This document shows, piece by piece, positions 1-8,218 of a DNA stretch of 43,589 nucleotides. The notes below the pieces were generated by a model, which did no database searches, had not been told where the DNA came from, and worked only from the letters and a program-made list of their open reading frames with translations. Every line of letters begins with the position of its first letter. The stretch's first letter is position 1. Location: NCBI GenBank assembly GCA_025353585.1, contig JANXOM010000291.1, positions 1 to 43,589 of the forward strand, written 5' to 3'. This stretch comes from Deltaproteobacteria bacterium (GTDB taxonomy: Bacteria > Myxococcota_A > Polyangia > Haliangiales > Haliangiaceae). Position numbers and translations under genes: made by a program.

Positions 1-1
1 C

Positions 2-1081
2 GTCCTCGTGGTGGCGGTCCTCTCGACTGTCGCGGTCGGCTGTCCGCCGCCGCCCTCGCATCCGCACGCGACCGAGCCGGACGAGAGCAACCTCCCGGCC
101 GATCCGCCGCCGTACACGCCGCCGCCGCGCCCGGTGACGCCAGACAGCGAGTCGCCGCCGGCGCGGCCGCAGCAGGCGCGCGTCGCGTCTCCGCCGCAGG
201 TGCCGGGGGGCGGCGAGGGTCCGATCAGCGCGGCGCCGCAGCCGCCGGTGCAGGCGAAGGTCGTCGACCAGATGACGGACTTCGCGTTCGACGGCGGCCA
301 CATCGACTTCGAAATGCGGCAGGTCGGCACCCAAGTCGTGCAGATCGCGCGCAACCGGTACGCGGTGCCGATCGTGATGCAGTGGAACGCGTCGGCGTTC
401 GTGAACATGGAGCCGACCGGCGCGGCGGACGGCGTCGTCGTGCTGCCGCCGGCGAGCAAGGCCAACGGCGAGGGCAAGGCCGTCGAGCTCGCGACGTTCC
501 AGATCCCGAACCCGCACGAGGCGTACCGGCGCGAGCTCGCGTTCCACGCGCGTTTCGGCGATCCGAACGCGCGGCCGGCGCCGTACGCGTACGCCCTGCC
601 CTTCGCGAAGAAGCAGAGCTACGCCGTGCTGCAGGGCTTCCACGGCACGTTCTCGCACCGCGGCAGTAACGAGTTCGCGATCGACTTCGACTGCCCCGTC
701 GCGACGACGGTGCTCGCCGCGCGCGATGGCGTGGTCGTGGCCACGAACGCGTCCGCGATCGGCTCGGGCACGACGCCCGAGTTCCTCGACTTCCACCGCG
801 TGAACTTCGTGCTCGTGCTGCACGACGACGGCACCCTCGGCGAGTACATGCACCTGTCGCCGAGCGGCGTCATCGTCGCGCCCGGGCAGCACGTCGCCCG
901 CGGCGAGCCGCTCGCGCTGTCCGGCAACACCGGCTTCTCGTCGACGCCGCACCTGCACTTCCAGGTGATGACGGCCGCGACCGATGGCGTCGCCGCGCGC
1001 TCGTTTCCGTTCGAGATCGCGACCGGGCCGCGCCGCTCCGAGGCGCCCGTGCAGGGCCGCACGTACTTCGCCTGGGAGTAA
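2..1081 (+). CDS. M23-family (LytM-type) metallopeptidase lipoprotein, 5' end outside window
   Basis: The frame is open to the left edge, so the true start is probably upstream; the first start codon inside the window is GTG at 8. The visible N-terminus is hydrophobic and ends in AVGC, which fits a lipoprotein signal peptide whose start has been cut off. About 80 residues of Pro-rich linker follow. The C-terminal half carries the zinc-peptidase signature: a histidine in SHRGSN with the aspartate of FAIDFD, and the HLHF motif near residue 318 of the GTG-started version, with GNTGFSSTPHLHF reading like a classic M23 end. The family cleaves peptidoglycan cross-bridges or regulates amidases in the envelope. 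The region between linker and peptidase (about residues 85-200) is not recognised. Family assignment is firm; substrate is unknown. Confidence 0.85.
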   Translation, partial: VLVVAVLSTVAVGCPPPPSHPHATEPDESNLPADPPPYTPPPRPVTPDSESPPARPQQARVASPPQVPGGGEGPISAAPQPPVQAKVVDQMTDFAFDGGHIDFEMRQVGTQVVQIARNRYAVPIVMQWNASAFVNMEPTGAADGVVVLPPASKANGEGKAVELATFQIPNPHEAYRRELAFHARFGDPNARPAPYAYALPFAKKQSYAVLQGFHGTFSHRGSNEFAIDFDCPVATTVLAARDGVVVATNASAIGSGTTPEFLDFHRVNFVLVLHDDGTLGEYMHLSPSGVIVAPGQHVARGEPLALSGNTGFSSTPHLHFQVMTAATDGVAARSFPFEIATGPRRSEAPVQGRTYFAWE

Positions 1082-1149
1082 GACCGAGCTCGCGAGGGGC
1101 GGATCTGCGTCCGGTTGCGATGGCGTCCGATCGCCTTCCGGGCGTCTGC

Positions 1150-1155
1150 TAGGAT
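1150..1155 (+). promoter_or_regulatory. Extended -10 element (TGC-TAGGAT) of the FHA regulator gene
   Basis: TAGGAT is preceded by TGC and lies seven bases before ATG 1163. Transcription would start at or next to that ATG, giving a leaderless message. The ATG at 1154 overlaps the hexamer and is therefore less likely to be the start. Confidence 0.45.
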
Positions 1156-1162
1156 GTCCGCG

Positions 1163-2050
1163 ATGTGTCCGGTGTGTGCGCGGCGGGCGGTCGAGGTCGG
1201 GGTTCTCTGCGAGGAGTGCCGCGATGACCTCGCCGGCCCGATCAACATCTCGCCGGAGCAGATCCAGCTGCACGGGGCGCGGCGCCCCACACGCGCGGCG
1301 CTCATCGATCCGTGGGGCCGCCCGCACGTCCTCGACGCCCACACGCTCGTCGGGCGCCAGGTCGACGGCCAGGGCCTCGCGGTGCTCGAGCCGTCGGTGT
1401 CGCGCAACCACGCCGTCATGGAGACGATCGACGGCAAGTGGCTCGTGCGCGACCTCGGATCGGCGAACGGCACGTGGCACGAGGACCAGCTCGTCGAGGC
1501 GCCGCGCGCGGTGGCCGGCGGCGACCGCATCCGCTTCGGGCACATCGCGTTCTATCTGATCGACGACATCGCGAAGCTCCCCGCGCAGCACGGCCCGAGC
1601 CGCACGGCGACGGCGACGATCCGCCCCCAGGTGCGGCCGCCTGCCTCACCGGCCGTCCCCGTCCACGACGACCTCGACAGCGAGGAGGCGACGAACGTGG
1701 GGCTGCCCGAGGTGCACTTTCGCCTGCACGAGCCGACGGGCGGCGGCGGCGGCATGATCGAGGTCGACCGGCGCTCGGTGCAGCTGACGGCGACGCAGTT
1801 CGAGCTGATGGCGCTCATGATCAAGCGGATGGCGGAGGAGGCGAAGCAGCCCGAGATCGTGCGCGGCTTCGTGCGCTCGTCGGAGCTGATCGCCGACCTG
1901 TCGTGGGACACGCGCGAGCCGAGCGACAACCACGTCAAGCAGCTGGTGCGACGGGTGCGACGGGCGCTCATGAAGTCCGAGATCGGCGATCTGATCGAAT
2001 CGCGGCACCGGTTCGGATATCGGCTCCGCGCAATCCCCCTGCTGACCTAG
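1163..2050 (+). CDS. FHA-domain transcriptional regulator with zinc-knuckle N-terminus and winged-helix C-terminus
   Basis: This is a 295-residue protein in three parts. Residues 1-25 hold two CxxC pairs (CPVC and CEEC), a likely small zinc ribbon. Residues about 40-130 form an FHA phosphothreonine-binding domain with its key motifs intact (VGR, SRNH, SANGT). Residues about 190-293 match an OmpR-type winged helix (LTATQFELMALM, then HVKQLVRRVRRAL and RHRFGYRLR). There is no receiver domain. By family knowledge the FHA part would read a Ser/Thr-kinase phosphorylation and the winged helix would bind DNA; the combination as a kinase-responsive transcription factor is inference. ATG 1163 is preferred over TTG 1115 and ATG 1154 because of the -10-like element just upstream. 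It lies between an M23 peptidase and a DUF481 protein on the same strand, each with its own spacing. Confidence 0.82.
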   Translation: MCPVCARRAVEVGVLCEECRDDLAGPINISPEQIQLHGARRPTRAALIDPWGRPHVLDAHTLVGRQVDGQGLAVLEPSVSRNHAVMETIDGKWLVRDLGSANGTWHEDQLVEAPRAVAGGDRIRFGHIAFYLIDDIAKLPAQHGPSRTATATIRPQVRPPASPAVPVHDDLDSEEATNVGLPEVHFRLHEPTGGGGGMIEVDRRSVQLTATQFELMALMIKRMAEEAKQPEIVRGFVRSSELIADLSWDTREPSDNHVKQLVRRVRRALMKSEIGDLIESRHRFGYRLRAIPLLT

Positions 2051-2122
2051 CGGCGAGTCTGCGAGCCGCGTTCTGCTCCGGATAGGCGGTGACGGCGGTC
2101 GCCGGCGAGCCGACAACTTTGC

Positions 2123-2128
2123 TAGGGT
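2123..2128 (+). promoter_or_regulatory. Extended -10 element (TGC-TAGGGT) of the DUF481 gene
   Basis: TAGGGT preceded by TTTGC ends nine bases before ATG 2138. No Shine-Dalgarno sequence is present. This is nearly the same arrangement as at 1150, consistent with a leaderless or very short leader transcript. Confidence 0.45.
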
Positions 2129-2137
2129 CGCCCGCAA

Positions 2138-3085
2138 ATGCGACCGAGAAGCTTTCTGTACCTCGCCGCGCTCGCGAGCGCGTTGGCCGGCGTCCGCACC
2201 GCGGCCGCCGACGACCCGAAGTTCGTGTACGTCAAGCCGGACGAAGCGAAGCCCGATCCGAAGGCGCCGCCGCCGAACCCGGTCGAGTGGACCGCGACGA
2301 GCGAAGCGGGCCTCGTGCTCACCACCGGCAACTCCGAGAACACCTCGGTCGGCGGCGGCATCCACGCGTCGCGCAAGGCGGGCCTCAACAAGCTCGCCAT
2401 CGACGGCACCATCGCCTACGTCAAGACGGGCGTCCGCTCGCTCAACGACAAGAACGGCGACGGCCTCATCAACAACGCGGGCGAGCTGACCGAGGTCGAG
2501 ACCACGACCGCCGAGACGCTCGTCGGCAAGCTGCGCTACGACCGCTTCCTCGACGAGCACCAGTCGCTCTACATCGCGGCGCTCGCGATGCGCGACGTCC
2601 CCGCCGGCAAGAACTACGCGCTCGGCGGCCAGGTCGGCTACAGCCGTCGCCTGACGAAGACGAAGACGAGCGAGTCCGTCGCCGAGCTCGGCTACGACTA
2701 CTCCGCGGAGAAGGACCTCGGCACGCCGGACGATCCGCCGCTCATCTCGATCCACTCGATCCGCGCGTTCATTGGCTACAAGGGCGAGATGCAGCCGGGC
2801 ACGACGCTCGAGGCGTCGCTCGAGGCGCTCTCGAACCTGAACCACGAGAACCTGCCCACGGGCGAGGACGGCGGCGCGTTCAACGACACGCGCGTGAACG
2901 GGCGCCTCGCGATCTCGGCGAAGATCGGCAAGGGCCTCGCGGTGCAGACCTCGGTCGAGGCGCACTTCGATAACCGCCCCGGCCTCCTCCAGGTCAAGGG
3001 CGTCATGTTCGCGCCGGGCTTCACGCCAGCGGCGGAGAAGCTCGACACGATCATGAAGTTCAACCTGATCTACGCGTTCTTCTGA
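2138..3085 (+). CDS. DUF481 family outer-membrane beta-barrel protein
   Basis: The protein has 315 residues. A signal peptide (hydrophobic residues 5-20, likely cleavage after AAA near residue 24) precedes a Pro/Lys-rich linker. The body starts with WTATSEAGLVLTTGNSENTS, the typical opening of the DUF481 family (salt-induced outer membrane protein, YdiY-like). It continues with alternating polar and apolar strands (LVGKLRYDRF, QSLYIAALAMRD, ALGGQVGYSRRL) and ends in an aromatic strand, FNLIYAFF, typical of a C-terminal barrel strand. The protein is expected in the outer membrane; no specific role is known. It appears monocistronic: a strong hairpin follows and the next gene converges. Confidence 0.8.
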   Translation: MRPRSFLYLAALASALAGVRTAAADDPKFVYVKPDEAKPDPKAPPPNPVEWTATSEAGLVLTTGNSENTSVGGGIHASRKAGLNKLAIDGTIAYVKTGVRSLNDKNGDGLINNAGELTEVETTTAETLVGKLRYDRFLDEHQSLYIAALAMRDVPAGKNYALGGQVGYSRRLTKTKTSESVAELGYDYSAEKDLGTPDDPPLISIHSIRAFIGYKGEMQPGTTLEASLEALSNLNHENLPTGEDGGAFNDTRVNGRLAISAKIGKGLAVQTSVEAHFDNRPGLLQVKGVMFAPGFTPAAEKLDTIMKFNLIYAFF

Positions 3086-3093
3086 GAGCTCAT

Positions 3094-3117
3094 TCGAGCG
3101 GGGATTATCCCGCTCGA
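3094..3117. terminator. Bidirectional hairpin between convergent genes
   Basis: A perfect nine-base-pair stem (left arm from 3094 TCGAGCGGG, right arm CCCGCTCGA to 3117) with a six-base loop sits nine bases after the DUF481 stop and 22 bases from the MarR stop. It has no clear T-run. Its position between two converging genes supports a shared terminator. Confidence 0.6.
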
Positions 3118-3139
3118 GCGGATGCGCGAGCGGGCGCGC

Positions 3140-3646
3140 TTACTTGCGGCGCGGCGCGCGGTGGCCGTTGGCGCCGTTGGCACCGTCGCGCGACTGCTCG
3201 ACGGTCGAGGCGAGCTCCTCGAGGAGCGCGCGCAACGACTTCATCTTCTTGCTGCCGAGCTTCGTCGCCCAGCGCGCCTCGGTCTGCGCGGAGACGCGCC
3301 GGACCTCGGTCGCCCACGTCTTGCCCTTGGGGCCGAGGCGGACGCGCTTGATGACCCCGTGGTCGGGATCCTGGAAGCGCTCGACGAGCCGCATGTGCTC
3401 GAGGTCGTCGATCATGTCACTTACGGTCTGCTTGGGCAGACCCACCGACGAGACGAGCTCGGACAGGCGCAGGCTGTCACTCGCGATGAGCGAGAGCACC
3501 TGCACGTGCGCCGGCCGCAGCGCCGGGAAGCCGAGCCGCTCGAGACGGACCGTGACCTGCGCCTGCAGATCCGACTGCGGAACGTTGAGCAGTGCCCGCA
3601 AATCGCGGTCGGAAGTGGTGGAGCGCGGAGTCGGTGTCTTTGCCAT
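3140..3646 (-). CDS. MarR-family transcriptional regulator
   Basis: The protein has 168 residues. The winged-helix core is clear: RPAHVQVLSLIASDSLRLSELVSSVGLPKQTVSDMIDDLEHMRLVERFQDPDHGVIKRVRLGPKG, with recognition helix near PKQTVSDMIDDL and the wing at DPDHGVIKRV. Amphipathic helices at both ends would form the dimer interface. The C-terminus is a basic, Asn/Gly-rich tail. ATG 3646 is chosen; GTG 3652 just upstream is an alternative. MarR proteins usually repress nearby efflux or stress genes in response to small phenolic or lipophilic ligands. The gene lies 170 bases downstream of the RND pump gene, beyond a hairpin, so it is probably a separate unit, and control of that operon is only suggested by proximity. 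Confidence 0.85.
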   Translation of the reverse strand: MAKTPTPRSTTSDRDLRALLNVPQSDLQAQVTVRLERLGFPALRPAHVQVLSLIASDSLRLSELVSSVGLPKQTVSDMIDDLEHMRLVERFQDPDHGVIKRVRLGPKGKTWATEVRRVSAQTEARWATKLGSKKMKSLRALLEELASTVEQSRDGANGANGHRAPRRK

Positions 3647-3793
3647 GATCACGATCGCGAGCGGCCCGAGGGATCGGCGTCATACCAAAGGCGAATCACG
3701 ATCGGAACCCCGATCCGCCGCAAAGTCTCCGCCTCACGAAGCCAGGTTGCCGCAGGCTCCGGATGGCCCCTGCGGACGTCCGGTGGCCGTACG

Positions 3794-3816
3794 CCGGTCG
3801 GACAGCGTCCGTCCGG
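3794..3816 (-). terminator. Hairpin directly after the RND pump stop codon
   Basis: Arms CCGGTCGGAC (3794-3803) and GTCCGTCCGG (3807-3816) pair with one mismatch around a three-base loop. The hairpin abuts the stop codon of the minus-strand pump gene. No U-tract is visible; it may be a terminator or an mRNA 3'-end stabiliser for the efflux operon. Confidence 0.5.
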
Positions 3817-6800
3817 TTAGCGGACCTTCGAGCTCGCGTGGATATCCACGAGCCCGATCTCCTCGGCGCCGCGGTCGATTGGCTCGCCAAAGACCTTGCG
3901 CCAGAGCCAGCGGCCACCGCGGGCGAGGTCGTCGAACCACGTGTAGATGACCGGAATCGCGACGAGGGTCAAGAGGAGCGACAGCAGCTGCCCACCGACC
4001 ACGATGCTCGCCATGGCCTTCGAGAAGCCAGAGCCGATGCCCTGGCTCGTGATGAGCGGCATCATGCCGGCCACGAACGCGAACGTCGTCATGAGGATGG
4101 GGCGGAGCCGGTCGCGGCTGGCCGTCACGACCGCCTCGAACCGCGGCAGACCTTGCCGCCGGAGGCCGTTGGCGTGGTCGACCTGGAGAATGGCGTTCTT
4201 CTTGACCATCGCGAACAAGACGATCAGGCCGAGCATCGAGAAGATGTTCAACGAGCCGCCCGTGATGAGGAGCGACAGCATCGCGAACGGCAACGTCAGC
4301 GGCAGCGCGAGCATGATGATGAACGGGTAGACGACCGACTCGAACTGCGCCGCGAGGACGAGGAACATGAACAAGAACGCGAGACCGATCGCGAACTTGA
4401 ACGCCGCCCCCATCTTCTTGAACTCCTTGCTCTGGCCGAACGGCTCGACCGTATAGCCGGCCGGCATGCCGAGCGTGTGGAGGACGCGGTCCACGCCATC
4501 GCTCACCGCGGCCTGATCGGCGCCCGGCGAGACGTTGCAGGTGATCGTCACGGAGCGCTCTCGGCTCTGGCGGTTGATCTTGGAGGTGCCCTTGCCCGAG
4601 CCGACCTGGATGACATCGGACAGCGGAACCTGGCCGAGCGTACGGGACGGCACCGCGATGAGCCCGAGCGCGGTCGGGTCGTCGCGGAAGCGCTCCGCGG
4701 CGCGCACGAACACCGGATACTGGTCACCGCGGTCCTCGAACGTCGACGCGTTGACGCCGCCGATCAGGACGCCGAGCGCCATGGTGATATCGCCCGGGTC
4801 GACGCCGAGCATCGCCGCGCGGTCGAGGTCGGGGCGGACGGTCGTCTCGTCGACGGGATCGAGCAGGCTCGAGTCGAGATCCGTGACGCCGGGGATCTTG
4901 CCGATCTCGGAGAGCGCCTGCTTGCCGAACCGCTCGAGCTTGGCCAGGTCGGGGCCCGAGATGATCCACATCACCTGCGCGTTCTGACCGCCGACCGAGA
5001 AGTCATTGACGAGCTGCGCGGCCACCCGCGTACCGACCGGGACGTCCGGGAGGACCTCCCGGCGAGCCTGCTCCATGATCAGCTCTTGCGCGCGGCTGCG
5101 GAGCTCGGGGTTGATGAGGTGCACGTAGATGTTCGCGACGTTCGCCTGGCGCTGGTTATCGCCGGCGACGGTGACGAGCGTGCTGTCCACCTCGGGGATC
5201 TCGCGGGTGTGGCGCGCCAGCCGTTCGGCGATCACGCTCGTCGCCTCGAGGGTCGTGCCCTCGGGCGCCTGCAGGTAGATCTCGAACTGCGCCTCGTCGT
5301 TCTGCGGGAGGAACGCGCCGCCGACCTGCTTCCCGACGGGGACCACCGAGACGCACGAGCCGAAGATCGCGATGCCGACGATCCAGCGGTGGCGCAGGCA
5401 GAACGACAGCAGACGACCGTAGACGCGCTCGATCGGGTTGTACACGGCGTCGCTGATGCGCTCGAGCACCGAGCGACGCCGCTCCTGCCCTTCCGGCGGC
5501 GGCGGCGGCAGGAGGCGCGCCGACATCATCGGCGTCAGCGCGAACGCGACGATCATCGAGACGCCGATGGCGAAGGCCATCGTGATGCCGAAGCTGAAGA
5601 GGAAGCGACCGACGATGCCGCTCATGAACGCGACCGGGAGGAACACGGCCATCAGGGACAGCGTCGTGGCGAGGACCGCGCTCCCGATCTCCTTGGTGGC
5701 CTGGATGGCCGCGGGGAACGGCTTCATCTTCTTCTCGTTGATGAAGCGGTAGATGTTCTCGAGCACCACGATGGCGTCGTCGATGACGATGCCGACGGCG
5801 AGCGCGAGGGCAAGGAGCGTCATGAGGTTCAGCGTGAACCCGGCGACCATCATCAACCCGAACGTCGAGATGATCGACACCGGGATCGAGATGGCGGCGA
5901 TGATCGTCGACCGGAGCGAGCCGAGGAACAGGAGCACGACCAGCGCGGCGAGGCCCGCGCCCAGGATCAGGTGCTCGAGCACCTGATCCGCCGACGTGCG
6001 AATCTGGATCGAGTTGTCACGGACGACGTCGACCGCGTACCCGGGCGGCAAGTTCGCCCTCAGCTCCTCGACCGCGGCGACGACGTTGTCGACGACGGCG
6101 ACGGTGTTCGTGCCCGACTGCTTGCGCACCGAGAGCGCGATGGCGGGCACGCCGTTGCGGACGGCCGCGGTGTCGGCGTCCTTCTGGCCGTCTTCCACCG
6201 TCGCGATGTCGCGCACGTGGACGGGGTGGTTCCCGACCGAGTGCACGACGATCTCGCCGATCTGGCTCGCCTCGACGGCGCGGCCCTCGATGCGCAGGGT
6301 CGTGTTCGTCGGGCCCATCTCCATCCGGCCGCCCGGCTGGTTGACGTTCGCGGCCGCGATCGCGTGCTGGATCTCGACGGCGGAGACGCCCGTCGCCGCC
6401 ATCTTGATGGCGTCGAGGTGGACGTTGATCTGGCGGTCCTGGCCGCCGAGCACGATGATCTGGCCGACGCCCTTCAAGCGCTCGAGGCGCTGCCGCACCT
6501 GCTTGTCCGCGAAGCGCGTGAGCTCGCGCGTCGCGAGGCCCGCCGGGCCCTTCACCGACAGCACGATGATCGGGGCCGCGTCCGGATCGGCCTTGCGGAC
6601 CTCGGGGCGGAGGCCCTCGGGCAGGTCGCGGAGGACGCTGGCGAGGTGCTCGTTGATGTCGTTGGCGGCCTTGTCGACGTCGATGTCGAGGTCGAACTGC
6701 GCGATCACGAGCGAGACGCCCTCGGTCGAAGACGAGGACAGCGAGTCGAGGCCGTTGATGGTGTTGACGGCCTCCTCGACCTTGTCGGTGACGTCCGTCT

Positions 6801-6981
6801 CGACGGCGCCCGGCGACGCGCCCGGATACGGCGTGACGATCGTGATCAGCGGGAAGTCGACCTTCGGGAACTTATCGACGCCGAGCCGGGTGTAGCCCAC
6901 CATGCCGATCGCCACCAGCGAGGCGATGAGCACGCACGCGAGCACAGGCCGGCGAACGCAGATATTTGCGAGCCATTGCAT
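3817..6981 (-). CDS. RND efflux pump inner-membrane transporter, HAE1/AcrB type
   Basis: At 1,054 residues this is the usual full length for the family. The N-terminus shows the first transmembrane helix, then the periplasmic porter start (GVDKFPKVDFPLITIVTPYPGA). The proton-relay aspartates are present in TM4 (D401-D402 in GIVIDDAIVVLEN) and the partner lysine lies in TM10 (K927 in AMVKKNAIL). Two hydrophobic blocks flank two large periplasmic loops, as expected for a trimeric proton antiporter that moves drugs or other hydrophobic molecules out of the periplasm or inner membrane. It is the last gene of a TolC-adaptor-pump operon, starting six bases after the adaptor stop. The substrate cannot be told from sequence. 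An antisense open frame of over 1,500 codons across this gene is a composition artefact. Confidence 0.95.
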   Translation of the reverse strand: MQWLANICVRRPVLACVLIASLVAIGMVGYTRLGVDKFPKVDFPLITIVTPYPGASPGAVETDVTDKVEEAVNTINGLDSLSSSSTEGVSLVIAQFDLDIDVDKAANDINEHLASVLRDLPEGLRPEVRKADPDAAPIIVLSVKGPAGLATRELTRFADKQVRQRLERLKGVGQIIVLGGQDRQINVHLDAIKMAATGVSAVEIQHAIAAANVNQPGGRMEMGPTNTTLRIEGRAVEASQIGEIVVHSVGNHPVHVRDIATVEDGQKDADTAAVRNGVPAIALSVRKQSGTNTVAVVDNVVAAVEELRANLPPGYAVDVVRDNSIQIRTSADQVLEHLILGAGLAALVVLLFLGSLRSTIIAAISIPVSIISTFGLMMVAGFTLNLMTLLALALAVGIVIDDAIVVLENIYRFINEKKMKPFPAAIQATKEIGSAVLATTLSLMAVFLPVAFMSGIVGRFLFSFGITMAFAIGVSMIVAFALTPMMSARLLPPPPPEGQERRRSVLERISDAVYNPIERVYGRLLSFCLRHRWIVGIAIFGSCVSVVPVGKQVGGAFLPQNDEAQFEIYLQAPEGTTLEATSVIAERLARHTREIPEVDSTLVTVAGDNQRQANVANIYVHLINPELRSRAQELIMEQARREVLPDVPVGTRVAAQLVNDFSVGGQNAQVMWIISGPDLAKLERFGKQALSEIGKIPGVTDLDSSLLDPVDETTVRPDLDRAAMLGVDPGDITMALGVLIGGVNASTFEDRGDQYPVFVRAAERFRDDPTALGLIAVPSRTLGQVPLSDVIQVGSGKGTSKINRQSRERSVTITCNVSPGADQAAVSDGVDRVLHTLGMPAGYTVEPFGQSKEFKKMGAAFKFAIGLAFLFMFLVLAAQFESVVYPFIIMLALPLTLPFAMLSLLITGGSLNIFSMLGLIVLFAMVKKNAILQVDHANGLRRQGLPRFEAVVTASRDRLRPILMTTFAFVAGMMPLITSQGIGSGFSKAMASIVVGGQLLSLLLTLVAIPVIYTWFDDLARGGRWLWRKVFGEPIDRGAEEIGLVDIHASSKVR

Positions 6982-6987
6982 GGCGGA

Positions 6988-8064
6988 TTACTCCGTGACC
7001 TTGAGGCCGTCGATGATGGCGTCGGTGATCTTCGCGACGACCTTGTCGCCCTTGACGACGCCCTGGATGATCGACACCTGGCCGGCGGCCGGCGGCTCGC
7101 CGAGCTGGACGATGTGATCCTCGAGCTCGCCCTTGTTGTTGACGAAGGCGTGCCAGACCTTGCCGCGCTTGACGACCGCGTCGGCCGGCAGCACCGGGTG
7201 CTGCGCCTCGCCGATCTTGAGGTGAGCCTCCGCGAACATGCCCGGCAGGAGATCGCTGTTCGGCGCGAGCGTGGCCTCCACGATGAGGGCCCGGGTCGCG
7301 CCGATCTCGGCGCCGACGCGGGTGATCTTCGCGACGTACGGCTTGTCCGGGTACGCGACGGTCGTCAGCGTGACGGGATCGTTCAGCTTGACGGCGCGCA
7401 CGGCGGCCTCCGGGACCGACAGGTTGATGCGCAGCGGGTCGTCGTCGACGAGCGTGAACAGAGGCTTGCCGGGCGCGACCCACTCGCCCGGCGTCACGTT
7501 CTTCTCGGCGACGAGGCCGTCGAACGGCGCGCGGACGATGCCGTCGCTCACGGACTTGGCCATCATCTGCGTGCGCGCCTCCGCGGCGGTCACCTGGTCG
7601 AGGGCGGCCGAGCACGCGGTGCTCTGCTTGTCATAGTCGGACTTCGTGATGGCGCCCTTGTCGAGCAGCGACTTCGCGCGCTGGCACTCGTCCTCGGCGT
7701 TCTGACGCTGCGTCCGGGCGGCGGACAGGTTCGCGGCGGCCTCGCGCTGCGAGAGCGCGGCGCTGCGGACATCGAGCGAGACGACCGCCTGCCCCATCTT
7801 CACGCGCTGGCCGCGCTCGACCATCACGTTGATGACCTTGCCCTGCGTGTCGGCGGTGACCTCGGCGCGCTGGTCGGCGGCGACCGTGCCGGTCAGCGTG
7901 AGCACCTCGGGGACGGCCTGTTCGGCGGCGGTGACCATCGCGACCTTCACGGGCGGCGCAGCGGGCGCCTTCGTGGCGGCGGCGTTCGCGTCATCCGGCT
8001 TCTTGCAGCCAGCGGCAGACGAGGCGACGGCGAGAGCGAGGGCGAGAGCAGGTGCGGCACGCAT
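6988..8064 (-). CDS. RND periplasmic adaptor (membrane fusion) lipoprotein
   Basis: The protein has 358 residues. It starts at ATG 8064 with a lipoprotein signal peptide ending SSAAGC, so Cys19 would be lipidated; the frame is open 81 codons further upstream but that part is low-quality sequence. The order is typical of AcrA/MexA-like adaptors: a beta-barrel and lipoyl start (EVTADTQGKVINVMVERGQRVKMGQAV), a helical hairpin (ALSQREAAANLSAARTQRQN through DQVTAAEARTQ), a lipoyl return (GIVRAPFDGLVAEKNVTPGEWV), and beta-barrel plus membrane-proximal domains. A weak ribosome site (GCAAGG) lies ten bases upstream. It bridges the pump and the outer-membrane channel encoded by its two neighbours. Confidence 0.92.
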   Translation of the reverse strand: MRAAPALALALAVASSAAGCKKPDDANAAATKAPAAPPVKVAMVTAAEQAVPEVLTLTGTVAADQRAEVTADTQGKVINVMVERGQRVKMGQAVVSLDVRSAALSQREAAANLSAARTQRQNAEDECQRAKSLLDKGAITKSDYDKQSTACSAALDQVTAAEARTQMMAKSVSDGIVRAPFDGLVAEKNVTPGEWVAPGKPLFTLVDDDPLRINLSVPEAAVRAVKLNDPVTLTTVAYPDKPYVAKITRVGAEIGATRALIVEATLAPNSDLLPGMFAEAHLKIGEAQHPVLPADAVVKRGKVWHAFVNNKGELEDHIVQLGEPPAAGQVSIIQGVVKGDKVVAKITDAIIDGLKVTE

Positions 8065-8218
8065 GGTGCCGGTACCTTGCACGCTCCCTGCCAGTCGATC
8101 CACCGCTGCCCGCGACGGAGAGCCGCGAAATCGCGGGCTTGGACCGTGGCAACCCGTCGCATGCAGGCACGATCCGTGTACGAGCGTCCGACAGGTGTCG
8201 GGTGGCGCCCGGTGGAGG

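Noticed and set aside
8188-8201. Inverted repeat CCGACAGGTGTCGG between the TolC-like and adaptor genes
   Set aside because: The loop is only two bases, so it is not a good RNA hairpin, and its location inside an operon with no promoter boxes gives no clear role; it could be a weak operator.
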